Source of the DNA: Pelosinus fermentans
GTDB lineage: Bacteria; Bacillota; Negativicutes; DSM-13327
Assembly: GCA_002434245.1 (NCBI GenBank)
Contig: DJJR01000050.1
Span: 1 to 35,711, forward strand
DNA length: 35,711 bases
Reading direction: 5' to 3'
The notes under the pieces were generated by a model that searched no databases, was not told the DNA's origin, and saw only the letters and a list, made by a program, of their open reading frames with translations. A program made the position numbers and the translations under genes. Positions 1 through 7,479 of this stretch are shown here, one piece after another. Position 1 is the first letter of the stretch; the number at the start of each line of letters is the position of its first letter.

Positions 1-793
1 TGATTTTCGTTTTATCTGGGTGCAGTTCAAGTTTGCATTCTGCAAATCTTTCTTTTAATTGGATGAGCAGATTTTCTGCTTCTTCCTTGGTTTTACAGTG
101 GATTACCCCATCGTCTGCATATCTCTCCCACGGATTCTGGGGATTGTTTCTCTCCATCCATTTATCAAATGCATAGTGCAAAAACAGATTCGCAAGTACT
201 GGACTAATTACTCCACCCTGTGGCGTGCCTGCTGTTCTTTCTATGATTTTTCCTTCGGATGTTTGAAATGGACTACTAAGCCATCTCTTAATATACAAGA
301 TAACCCACTGACTATCAGTATGCTTGGTTACTGCACGCATAAGTAGCTCATGATCTATGGTGTCAAACAATGCTTTGATATCAAACTCTAGTACCCTGTC
401 ATATTTCCAACATCTCTGTCTGGTTACCGCAATAACATCTAATGCTGATTTTCCAGGTCTATAACCATAGGAGTCTTCACAAAAATATGGTTCTACATCT
501 GGCTCAAAGTATAGTTTGACCACCATTTGAGCGATTCTATCAGTTACTGTGGGTATGCCAAGTGTTCTTTTACCTCCACTTTTCTTCGGTATCTCTACCG
601 CTTTAACTGGGGGAGGGAAATAACATCCCGATGACATTCGATTCCACAATTTGTACAGGTTATTTTTTAGGTTTTCTTCGAACATTCCTATCGATTGCCC
701 ATCCACTCCTGCTGTTCCTTGGTTTGCTTTTACTTGTTCAAATGCTTCCACTACTACGTTCTTGGAAATAGCAAACGGTTTTGTTTTGTTCAT
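1..793 (-). CDS. ltrA: Group II intron reverse transcriptase/maturase, partial (C-terminus off window)
   Basis: Intron-encoded protein that helps the intron splice and copies it into DNA. About 264 residues are visible, starting MNKTKPFAISKNVVVEAFEQ. RT blocks appear in order: NQGTAGVDG, PKKSGGKRTLGIPTV, EDSYGYRPGKSA, FDIKALFDTIDH, TPQGGVISPVLANLF, and the catalytic YADD box at about residues 225-228 (bases 110-121). The frame is open from the ATG at 793 to the window edge with no stop or frameshift. The maturase X domain and any endonuclease domain are not in view, so activity of the whole protein cannot be judged. It lies in intron domain IV, as is standard. Confidence 0.93.
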   Translation of the reverse strand, partial: MNKTKPFAISKNVVVEAFEQVKANQGTAGVDGQSIGMFEENLKNNLYKLWNRMSSGCYFPPPVKAVEIPKKSGGKRTLGIPTVTDRIAQMVVKLYFEPDVEPYFCEDSYGYRPGKSALDVIAVTRQRCWKYDRVLEFDIKALFDTIDHELLMRAVTKHTDSQWVILYIKRWLSSPFQTSEGKIIERTAGTPQGGVISPVLANLFLHYAFDKWMERNNPQNPWERYADDGVIHCKTKEEAENLLIQLKERFAECKLELHPDKTKI

Positions 794-1335
794 AGGCTCC
801 TCCCTTTTGGTTGACCATTGTTCAAAACTAGATAATACAGTCCCTTTGCTCCATTCCCATTACGGAATTTCATCACTACTACAGACTGTTCCGCCCCTAT
901 ACCCTGCATCTGTACTTTCGTCCTTGCGGGTTTTCCGCTTGTGACTTTTCCATTATTATCATTAGGGTCGTAGGTTCCCACGTTCCTAACTAAAGCCTGT
1001 ACCACGTTCACGCCGCCTCTATACCGGACGCCATCTGGACAGTATGCAGGTTTCCTACAGATTCTTCCCGGGCTTCCTGTCAGTTCCCGGTTTTGACGAC
1101 ATTTGCACATTTCGATACTTCTACAGCGGTTCAATTTTGTTCGTCTCCATTGGCACTTACCTGACGAAATCTAGTTTCGCCTTTTCCCGTAACGCTCACC
1201 ACCATGGCTTTTGACCACAGCAGCTTACGGTGGTTTGAAGCCTCCACCTGTATGGCGACTTCGGAGGGCCTTCCTCCATCTTTAGTTAAGCATAGCGTGT
1301 GAATGATTAATCATCCACACGCTTTCGTGGCGCAC
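1..1335 (-). mobile_element. Group II intron, 5' portion (3' end outside window)
   Basis: A retroelement that splices out of RNA and reinserts through its own reverse transcriptase. The 5' boundary is placed at 1335, where the minus strand reads GTGCGCC, the usual group II start. About 540 bases of structured RNA (domains I to early IV) precede the encoded protein at 793. A CCGGG/CCCGG hairpin at 1068-1090 presents GACAGG (1076-1081) in its loop. This is complementary to CCTGTC, the last six exon bases before the intron (1336-1341), as expected of an EBS1-IBS1 pair. Domains V/VI and the 3' splice site lie beyond base 1. A reading frame over 790-1134 is only intron RNA. The intron class was not assigned. 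Confidence 0.9.
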
Positions 1336-1377
1336 GACAGGGATTCTGTTTCATTATTGAAAAATAACATCCCTATC
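1336..1377 (-). terminator. Terminator-like hairpin at the intron insertion site
   Basis: On the minus strand, GATAGGGAT and ATCCCTGTC form a 9-bp stem with one G-U pair, with a smaller TTATT/AATAA hairpin inside. It lies just past the thioesterase stop codon. The intron begins at the base after the 3' arm, where a terminator's U-tract would be. It probably was, or is, the terminator of the thioesterase gene. Confidence 0.55.
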
Positions 1378-1387
1378 CCCCGTGTTT

Positions 1388-1822
1388 CTATATAGCTTGT
1401 AGTTTATTAAATTTTTCCAGTATTTCTCTTTCTTCCTCTGTTACTGGCTCATCAAGCACAATGTTGTGAGGTATTTTTTTCTTGTTGCCATCGATGCAGA
1501 CAAAGGTCGAAAAACCCTCTGCAATTTTAATCTCTGTATTGTTTCTAAGAGCCTTCGTATAAACGGTTAGACTTGTCTTTCCAGCTTTCACTCCTGTTGA
1601 TACAAATCTAATCATATCTCCATTAAAAGAAGGTCCCAAGAATTTCATCGAATGAATTTCAACTGCAACTAAATGATCCTTCTCACCATATTTGCCATAT
1701 AAGTTGGAGGCTCCTAGAAAAGTTGCTTCAGTAAACCATTCAGCCATTCTGGCTGCAAATAAAGTATCGTGATGATTCATATCTTGACCTGTCACTAATC
1801 TTGATGCTTCGTAACTTTTCAT
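1388..1822 (-). CDS. Acyl-CoA thioesterase, hotdog fold
   Basis: Predicted cytoplasmic hydrolase of acyl-CoA thioesters, 144 aa. The pattern NHHDTLFAARMAEW near residues 16-29 matches the N-x(n)-G/A-G catalytic helix region of the YciA/BACH-type hotdog family, followed by VEIHSMKFLGPSFNGD and a typical beta-rich C-terminal half. The start at 1822 (MKSYEASRLV) is preferred because AAGG and GGAGG lie just upstream and homologues begin near SRLV. An in-frame ATG at 1888 would add 22 unlikely residues. It has no operon partner: a tRNA remnant lies upstream and a group II intron about 50 bases past its stop. The substrate cannot be read from sequence. Confidence 0.8.
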   Translation of the reverse strand: MKSYEASRLVTGQDMNHHDTLFAARMAEWFTEATFLGASNLYGKYGEKDHLVAVEIHSMKFLGPSFNGDMIRFVSTGVKAGKTSLTVYTKALRNNTEIKIAEGFSTFVCIDGNKKKIPHNIVLDEPVTEEEREILEKFNKLQAI

Positions 1823-1928
1823 ATTTTTCCTTTTTTCCTCCTGTCTTATGTTCGACTCTACTGCTCGCTGTTTCTCAGCTAGCATCATACATTTATTATA
1901 CCATAAACCTCCTTCTTCCCAGCAAGAA

Positions 1929-1964
1929 AAAATCCCGAGATGGAATGATCCATCTCAGGATTTT
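1929..1964 (-). terminator. Intrinsic terminator
   Basis: AATCC-x-GAGATGG pairs with CCATCTC-x-GGATT around a 6-base loop (one C/A mismatch), followed on the minus strand by TTTTTTCTT. It would stop leftward transcripts arriving from the tRNA-remnant/island side before the thioesterase gene. Confidence 0.65.
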
Positions 1965-2018
1965 GAGAGAAATAGTGCAAAAAAAGGGAAAACACGAATA
2001 ACTCAAAAGAACCGTCCC

Positions 2019-2060
2019 TTCGATTTCCTGGATCGGGTGAAGTGATTCGAACTCTCGACC
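2019..2060 (-). pseudogene. tRNA-Gly 3'-end remnant (att-like)
   Basis: By eye, 36 of 42 positions match the 3' flank, acceptor strand and T-arm of the intact tRNA-Gly (5521-5562), including TTCGAA of the T-loop. The T-stem is disrupted (GAGAG against CACTT), and no D-arm or anticodon arm follows. It is a truncated copy, as left by integration or recombination at a tRNA 3' end. Confidence 0.7.
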
Positions 2061-2072
2061 GCGACTATTACT

Positions 2073-2334
2073 CTATTTTCTTTCGGTGCGCAAAATGTAG
2101 CGTCCTGGAAAACGGGAAGCAAGGGAAGCAAGGACAGCAACGGATTTTTCTAATTGTTCCACACTATCATTAAAACATATTTCAACAGATTTACCTTGAG
2201 CGAGAGCAATAGCTAAATTGTTATCAGTGAGTCCTTTTGAATAACATCTTAATTTTTGGTCTACGCCCTATATTCCCTTTGAATGAGCGATAAAATCGCC
2301 AATAAAATTCAAAAAGGTAAGGTCTAGGATTCAT
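2073..2334 (-). pseudogene. Frameshifted small gene, function unknown
   Basis: Two overlapping reading frames look like one broken gene. The first (2334-2224) starts with ATG and reads MNPRPYLFEFYWRFYRSFKG... for 36 residues to a TGA. The second (2267-2073), shifted by one base, continues with protein-like sequence ...KGLTDNNLAIALAQGKSVEI... and ends ...FPGRYILRTERK then TAG. The switch would fall near the AAAAGG run at about 2230-2236, consistent with a one-base indel. No Shine-Dalgarno is obvious before 2334. I recognise no family. It sits between two tRNA-Gly-derived repeats and is probably decaying island cargo. Confidence 0.4.
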
Positions 2335-2565
2335 CCAAGTAAAGTGTCCTAAGTACAAGAACCTAGTCAAAACAATATACCATTCGCTTTATACTTGTTC
2401 ATTATCTTATACAGCCTTACTTTTGATGTAATTCACCCTTTTTGTATTTATAACTCAATGAAACCACTAAAAAATCCACCTGGCGTCTTTTATTACCCGC
2501 TCCAATCAAAGACATCTATCACTCTGAAATCGGACAAATATCTCTTCCTACCCTTGCAACAAAGC
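2335..2565. other. AT-rich intergenic stretch
   Basis: I see no convincing gene, RNA or terminator here. Short reading frames on the + strand lack ribosome binding sites. It separates the decayed small gene from the left island repeat. Confidence 0.5.
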
Positions 2566-2651
2566 ATCATAGCATACAAATAACATACAAAAGTGCTAAA
2601 AATCCTTCCGACAAAACGCCAGAAGGCTTGAATTTGCTGGAGCGGGTAAAG
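2566..2651 (-). repeat. Left copy of tRNA-Gly 3'-flank direct repeat (att-like)
   Basis: Roughly four-fifths identical by eye to 5460-5544, in the same orientation. It includes the ATACAAATA.CATACAAA stretch, a degenerate version of the tRNA terminator (CCTTC...GAAGG), and CTGGAGCGGGT from the acceptor end. The true tRNA continues past that point; this copy does not. With the right copy it brackets the 624-aa gene and the Panacea gene. Confidence 0.7.
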
Positions 2652-2663
2652 AAATTAACTTTT

Positions 2664-4538
2664 TCATGAACAGACTTCCTGAAAATCTTCCTCACTAGTG
2701 TTCTTCAAATCCGATACCTTGCCTTTTGATTTCACAATTTTAGCTTTCAACTCATCTACCAAACTACTTAGAAGCTCTGATTTTTCCAAATAAACTAGTC
2801 CATAATCTTTGGATGAATTAGTAAACTTAACATAAAAATGGTCAATTCGCTCATTTGTAAGATGTTCTAATTCAATGTAGTGATGCGTTCTCTCCTTTAC
2901 AGTAATCTTAAGACCCTTTTCTTTAAGATATTTTTGTTGCCCATAAAGTAAAAATTCCAGCTTTCCTAAGCAATAAGTAAATGTTTGAGAATTTATATTA
3001 AAAGAATTTATTCCAAGTTGGTTCGCCCATCTACAACGATCTAAAAGTATATCCTCACCTCTGTTCCTGTCATTCTTTTTATATGAATTAAGTATTAAAT
3101 GTCCATCATGATTTGATATGTATTTTATCAAAAAACCTGCACATGAATTATGTCCTAGCTCTATACTCTTAATAGCTGCACTTATTAATACATAAATAAA
3201 CTTTCCTTGAAAATCCTTCTGGAGATCTATATCAACTGGCTGTTGCTGCAACTGGTCTGCAACATGCAAAATACTCTCAAATTCAGCAATATTGGATTTC
3301 TTCGTTTTAGTCCTATGTTTCTTCTCAGGTTTCTTTTTAACACCCATTGAGTAATCTGCTATAGTACCCATAGAATACGATAAATTTACAACAAGTTTAC
3401 AATCATTCTTTTCAACTGCTTTAATCAAAAGTAAACGAAATGTAGTAAGTATTTCCTGTAAACCAATATGAATTGGCATCTGTTTAATATTTTGTATTAC
3501 TGGCTGAAGACCAATATTATCATTTTTATATAACCATAAACTCAATTCACTCAATACTGTAAAATAAGCCTCTGTCATATCACGATATTCTTTACACTCA
3601 ACCTCATCTTCTTCTGAACATACTAAAAAATCAACTGACCCTAATTTCAATAATTCCTTTATAGCCCGATAACCCTCTTGTAATTTATTTTTTGTATATA
3701 ATACAGTAATTAGAGATAGGTGATTTTTCAATATACTTTTATAAACCTTTAAAAAATTTTTTGAATCAATTTTCAATAGAAGCTGCACGTTTTCCTTTGT
3801 CCAAAAGGAGTTAATAATTTTATTCCATTCTACACACTCTTCATCAAAAACGCTTATCATATCTTTATTTATTGCCTGGACTTGGCATTGATAAAAGCTT
3901 TCAATACAGTTATCCATCTGCTCATAGTTCTCAATCCTTATATGCTCTATAACTCTCTCAATTCTACCTGAACCTTGAGTTCTATTAGATAAGAATCTAA
4001 TATTTTGGCAATAAATTTTAAAATCTTTTCTAACTCTTGTTAGCAAAGATCTTACATTAATTCCACTACCAAAATAAATAATTATTCGAAATAAAAGCCA
4101 TACAGATGTGGTAACAAAACTTATTAAAAACATAACGAAGCATGTCATTGTCCAAGGAGTTGATTCAATTAAATTAAAGAAATTAATACCACTTACGTTA
4201 TATAATTGATTATAATAAACCAAATTAGCTAGTAAGCATATGTAGATAGCAATAAAATATTTAATGTTAAACTTATTGCTGTAAAGCGAGGATTCAGACA
4301 CTGCCTTTTGTTCACGATAAATAAAATAATAAAATGCAGTTACCATTGGAATTATTGCAATTATTCCATTCAATAACTTTTCAAGACAAGTTGCTATATT
4401 TACTTTTTCGGTTGGATAGCCTATCATTCCAAATATAGTTTTTACGAAACTAACAAAATCGATGTAACTTTCAAAATACCATATAATAATAAATATAGTT
4501 AAGAATAGTAGACAATAACTCATGGCTACTACTGACAA
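2664..4538 (-). CDS. Uncharacterised membrane protein, 624 aa, AT-rich island gene
   Basis: I do not recognise this family. About four hydrophobic segments lie near residues 5-25, 52-72, 92-112 and 128-152. A long, mostly helical, charged, presumably cytoplasmic region follows to residue 624, with a lysine-rich patch (KKKPEKKHRTKTKK) near its middle. No nuclease, ATPase or protease motif was found. The start is uncertain: the frame opens with TTG at 4538, ATG follows at 4523, and neither has a clear Shine-Dalgarno, so the N-terminus could be truncated. It is visibly more AT-rich than the core genes. A terminator separates it from the Panacea gene upstream. An effector or defence role is possible but rests only on context. 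Confidence 0.7.
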   Translation of the reverse strand: MSVVAMSYCLLFLTIFIIIWYFESYIDFVSFVKTIFGMIGYPTEKVNIATCLEKLLNGIIAIIPMVTAFYYFIYREQKAVSESSLYSNKFNIKYFIAIYICLLANLVYYNQLYNVSGINFFNLIESTPWTMTCFVMFLISFVTTSVWLLFRIIIYFGSGINVRSLLTRVRKDFKIYCQNIRFLSNRTQGSGRIERVIEHIRIENYEQMDNCIESFYQCQVQAINKDMISVFDEECVEWNKIINSFWTKENVQLLLKIDSKNFLKVYKSILKNHLSLITVLYTKNKLQEGYRAIKELLKLGSVDFLVCSEEDEVECKEYRDMTEAYFTVLSELSLWLYKNDNIGLQPVIQNIKQMPIHIGLQEILTTFRLLLIKAVEKNDCKLVVNLSYSMGTIADYSMGVKKKPEKKHRTKTKKSNIAEFESILHVADQLQQQPVDIDLQKDFQGKFIYVLISAAIKSIELGHNSCAGFLIKYISNHDGHLILNSYKKNDRNRGEDILLDRCRWANQLGINSFNINSQTFTYCLGKLEFLLYGQQKYLKEKGLKITVKERTHHYIELEHLTNERIDHFYVKFTNSSKDYGLVYLEKSELLSSLVDELKAKIVKSKGKVSDLKNTSEEDFQEVCS

Positions 4539-4660
4539 AGAACGTATAATGGTTCTAGGAGCGCCGATACAAAATACATACTCTAGAAAAAATAATATTT
4601 CTTTCTGCAGTACTCAACTCTTATCCCCTCATTCAAAGACTAATTTGCAATACTATAAAT

Positions 4661-4692
4661 TCATAAAAGGAACCTCTCGGTTCCTTTTATGA
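4661..4692 (-). terminator. Terminator at the end of the Panacea gene
   Basis: A 14-bp perfect stem, TCATAAAAGGAACC against GGTTCCTTTTATGA, around a 4-base loop. It overlaps the stop codon of the gene at 4687. Only short T runs (CCTTTTATG) follow, so termination may be partial and some read-through into the 624-aa gene is possible. Confidence 0.6.
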
Positions 4693-5157
4693 AAAAAAAG
4701 TTTTATAATAAGTTTTCATACTTTGCTGTGTAATTGGTTCATCGCTAGCTTCCCATGCGTCAACCCGTGCCCTTGCTCTAGCCTCAATCCACGGATTTTC
4801 ACGGTGTGTTAAGCGTTCTAATTGTGCACCGCCAAGGTGCCCATATGCTGTCCAAATAGCATCTAAAAATTCTCGTTTTTGGGGTTCCAATCTAGAAAGA
4901 AATTCTTCATTTCCATCAAAATATATTTCCGAAGCTCCATGCTTATTATATTTACGATATAAATCATAGCATACTGGCCCATGAATCCATGCTTGCAGCT
5001 CATTCTCAAAAAGAATTCCCTTATCCATAGCCAAATGGAAAGCTTGTGCATAATAAACAAGCTTTTGGAGTTTTAGATGAGTTATAGCTTTTTCCGTCTG
5101 GGGAACACTTTTATAGATGAAATATTTAGCAACATCCATGACACTAATTTTTTCCAT
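4687..5157 (-). CDS. Panacea-domain (SocA-like, DUF4065) protein
   Basis: 156-aa cytoplasmic protein of the Panacea/SocA/GepA group, known as antitoxins or proteolytic adaptors paired with varied toxins. Hallmarks are ISVMDVAKYFIYKS at the start, LKLQKLVYYAQAFHLA near residues 28-43, and AWIHGPVCYDLYRKY near 56-70, followed by the helical tail with L.HRENPW. The start is ATG 5157, eight bases after AAAGGGGG; GTG 5160 is the alternative. It lies inside the tRNA-Gly-bounded segment, upstream of the 624-aa membrane protein, which is the only candidate partner. No small classical toxin is next to it. Confidence 0.8.
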   Translation of the reverse strand: MEKISVMDVAKYFIYKSVPQTEKAITHLKLQKLVYYAQAFHLAMDKGILFENELQAWIHGPVCYDLYRKYNKHGASEIYFDGNEEFLSRLEPQKREFLDAIWTAYGHLGGAQLERLTHRENPWIEARARARVDAWEASDEPITQQSMKTYYKTFFS

Positions 5158-5459
5158 CACTTATTCCCCCTTTCCATATAAAATCGTATTACTACATATA
5201 TACATCATTTTTAGTTAAAATCCTGCATAAAATTTACATTTATTTTAAACTATATGTTTTCTTTTATGCGCTTTACAACTGATGTTTTTTTATCTAACTT
5301 TCTCTAATCATTATTTAATAGTATTCCTACCTATATATATTCCAAGAATGCTATAAATTCAACCTCTATTTCCAAATAACCTTCTAATGATCTACACATA
5401 AATTAATATCATAGAGAAGTCTTTATGCTGTGAAACATTTACTCTCACCATTTGTATGT
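5158..5459. other. AT-rich intergenic region upstream of the Panacea gene
   Basis: It must hold the Panacea promoter, but no good -35/-10 pair stands out. No gene or RNA was recognised. It runs from the Panacea start to the right island repeat. Confidence 0.4.
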
Positions 5460-5562
5460 ATCATAACATACAAATAGCATACAAACACACTAAAAAGCCT
5501 TCGCAGTAACCTGCGAAGGCTTGAATTTACTGGAGCGGGTGAAGGGATTCGAACCCTCGACC
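5460..5562 (-). repeat. Right copy of direct repeat, overlapping the intact tRNA-Gly 3' end
   Basis: Counterpart of 2566-2651 (matching 5460-5544) and of 2019-2060 (matching 5521-5562). This is the parental site, because it contains the functional tRNA-Gly acceptor and T-arm and its perfect terminator. Confidence 0.7.
5495..5522 (-). terminator. tRNA-Gly terminator
   Basis: AAGCCTTCGCAG pairs perfectly with CTGCGAAGGCTT around a 4-base loop, followed by a T-run on the minus strand, 8 bases past the tRNA CCA end. Confidence 0.9.
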
Positions 5563-5605
5563 CACGGCTTGGGAAGCCGGTACTCTACCACTGAGCTACA
5601 CCCGC
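5531..5605 (-). tRNA. tRNA-Gly(CCC)
   Basis: 75-base tRNA with encoded CCA. Acceptor GCGGGTG pairs with CACCCGC, the D-arm is TAGCTCAGTGGTAGA, the anticodon loop TTCCCAA reads CCC (glycine, GGG codons), and the T-loop is TTCGAAT. It is the insertion landmark for the adjacent island. Confidence 0.95.
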
Positions 5606-5681
5606 ACACGATATAAAAAGATTGAGGTACTGCTAGAGCTTTTTGGGCTCTGATATACTTCTGCGTATCCCAACGCTGATT

Positions 5682-5710
5682 ATTATACCATATGCGTATA
5701 ACAATAGCAA
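5682..5710 (-). promoter_or_regulatory. Promoter of tRNA-Gly
   Basis: TTGCTA (5705-5710), a 17-base spacer, then TATAAT (5682-5687) on the minus strand. This gives a leader of about 70 bases before the tRNA. Confidence 0.65.
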
Positions 5711-5766
5711 TGAGTGGTGATAAATTCCTATTTACATCACATGCTGTGCGTTTCTATTGATTTAGG

Positions 5767-7479
5767 TTAAACCTTAAACTTAATGATTTCCAATTGTAGT
5801 TTTTCAGCCAATTGTGATAATGCGTCACTGGCAATGGCAATTTCTTCAATGGATGCGGTTTGTTCTTCCGTGGAGGCAGATACCGTCTGTGTCTTGCTCG
5901 CAGTGTCATCACTAACTCCATCCAGTATTTCCATGGATGATACCACCTGCTTTGCCCCTTCTGCTATATCGTGAATGGCAGCAACAGTTCTTTGAATCTC
6001 ATCGGTTACGTGGTTTACTAATGCAGCAATTTCAGCAAAAGTATCTCCTGTTGCACTCATATTTTCTGTTCCTTTTTTAACTGCCAATGTACCTTCATCC
6101 ATCGCATGTACCGCTTTTTCAGTGTCTTGCTGAATTTCACTAATTAATTGTCTGATTTGCTCTGAGGCAATTTCAGATTGCTCCGCTAATTTTCTTACCT
6201 CTTCTGCCACTACAGCGAAGCCTTTGCCATGCTCACCGGCCCGTGCAGCTTCAATAGCAGCATTTAGTGCAAGCAGGTTGGTTTGGTTTGCAATATTGGC
6301 TATCGTGCTCACAATTTGTCCTATTTCCTTAGACCTGTCTCCCAGTTTATCAACGAGACCTGCTGAATGTATTACAGTTCTCTCAATATCATTCATCTGA
6401 CCAATTGTAGCTTTAATGGATATCACACCATCCTTTGCTGCCTTAGCCGTCTGCTCAGATCGTTCTGCCGCCAAATTGGTATTATGAACAGTCTGCTGTA
6501 CGCTCTTAGACATATTCTGAGCAATTTCTACTACATGATTCGTTGTACTATGTTGCTGATCCGCTGCAGCTGCTACCTCGCTAAGGACAGCTGCAATTTG
6601 ACTAGCCACCTCCGAGGATTGGCTGGCACTTGCAGTCAGTTCTTCAGATGATGCCGATACTTGTTCTGTCGTTACTGCTACTTGGCGAATAAGCTGGGCT
6701 AAGTTTTGCGTCATATCATTTACCGTGCCTGCCAATTCCCCTAGTTCATCCTTGCTGCTGACCTCAATCCTCTGGGTCAAATCCCCGCCGCTATTGGCAA
6801 TATCCCTTATTTTTTCTATGATATTTTGCAGAGGAGCTACGATTGTTCTTCGAGAGAATAAATATGCAAATACTAATGATATAAGCATGAGAAGCACATT
6901 AATCATAATAATGCCATTTATCTCACCGGCAATGGCTTTTTCCACATCGTCGATATAAACTCCCGTGCAAATAATCCAACCCCAAGGCTGAAACAATTTT
7001 ACGTAACCGCGTTTCATAGAAGCCTCAGTTTCATTTGGCTTGGGAAACCAAAAGCTGCTGTAATAGCCCGCGTCTTTGTGCTGCAATGCTCCTTCTATAT
7101 AATTCTTAACCATATAATTGCCCTTTGCATCCTGGGTGTTGCTTCTATTTCGTCCTACGGTTTCAGGCTTAGTGGCATGCATCAGATTAATATACTGATC
7201 ATTATCAATCCAGAAATATCCATCACTGCCATAGCGCATTTTACCGATTACTTCTTTTGCTCTTTCTTGGGCATCTTGATCTTTCATTACACCGGACTTA
7301 GAAAGGGTGTAATAATATTCTGCGGTGGAATGTGCTATTTCTACATTATTTTTTATTTGAATATCCTTTTGCAGGTAAATGTTTTCTTTTGTTTTCGGAA
7401 TGATATAAAAACAACTTATGAGAACAAATAATATGGTAGGTATGACACTTAATAACATTAATTTTTTGTTTAATTTCAT
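5767..7479 (-). CDS. Methyl-accepting chemotaxis protein, Cache sensor
   Basis: 570-aa transmembrane chemoreceptor that passes ligand signals to CheA/CheW. Membrane segments lie near residues 8-28 and 187-209. The outside loop is a single Cache domain (about 35-185) with the typical RYGSDGYFWIDN and HATKPETVGR motifs, usually binding small organic acids or amino acids. A HAMP domain follows (about 208-262), then the MA signalling domain with the conserved hairpin tip [21 protein letters not shown] and [10 protein letters not shown]. The start codon overlaps the stop of the upstream diguanylate cyclase gene by 4 bases (ATGA), so the two are translationally coupled and probably under the c-di-GMP riboswitch. 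The ligand cannot be read from sequence. Confidence 0.93.
   Translation of the reverse strand: MKLNKKLMLLSVIPTILFVLISCFYIIPKTKENIYLQKDIQIKNNVEIAHSTAEYYYTLSKSGVMKDQDAQERAKEVIGKMRYGSDGYFWIDNDQYINLMHATKPETVGRNRSNTQDAKGNYMVKNYIEGALQHKDAGYYSSFWFPKPNETEASMKRGYVKLFQPWGWIICTGVYIDDVEKAIAGEINGIIMINVLLMLISLVFAYLFSRRTIVAPLQNIIEKIRDIANSGGDLTQRIEVSSKDELGELAGTVNDMTQNLAQLIRQVAVTTEQVSASSEELTASASQSSEVASQIAAVLSEVAAAADQQHSTTNHVVEIAQNMSKSVQQTVHNTNLAAERSEQTAKAAKDGVISIKATIGQMNDIERTVIHSAGLVDKLGDRSKEIGQIVSTIANIANQTNLLALNAAIEAARAGEHGKGFAVVAEEVRKLAEQSEIASEQIRQLISEIQQDTEKAVHAMDEGTLAVKKGTENMSATGDTFAEIAALVNHVTDEIQRTVAAIHDIAEGAKQVVSSMEILDGVSDDTASKTQTVSASTEEQTASIEEIAIASDALSQLAEKLQLEIIKFKV

Noticed and set aside
790..1134. 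Minus-strand 114-residue reading frame upstream of the reverse transcriptase
   Set aside because: It lies in the structured RNA of the group II intron, including the EBS1 hairpin, and has no ribosome binding site or protein-like pattern.
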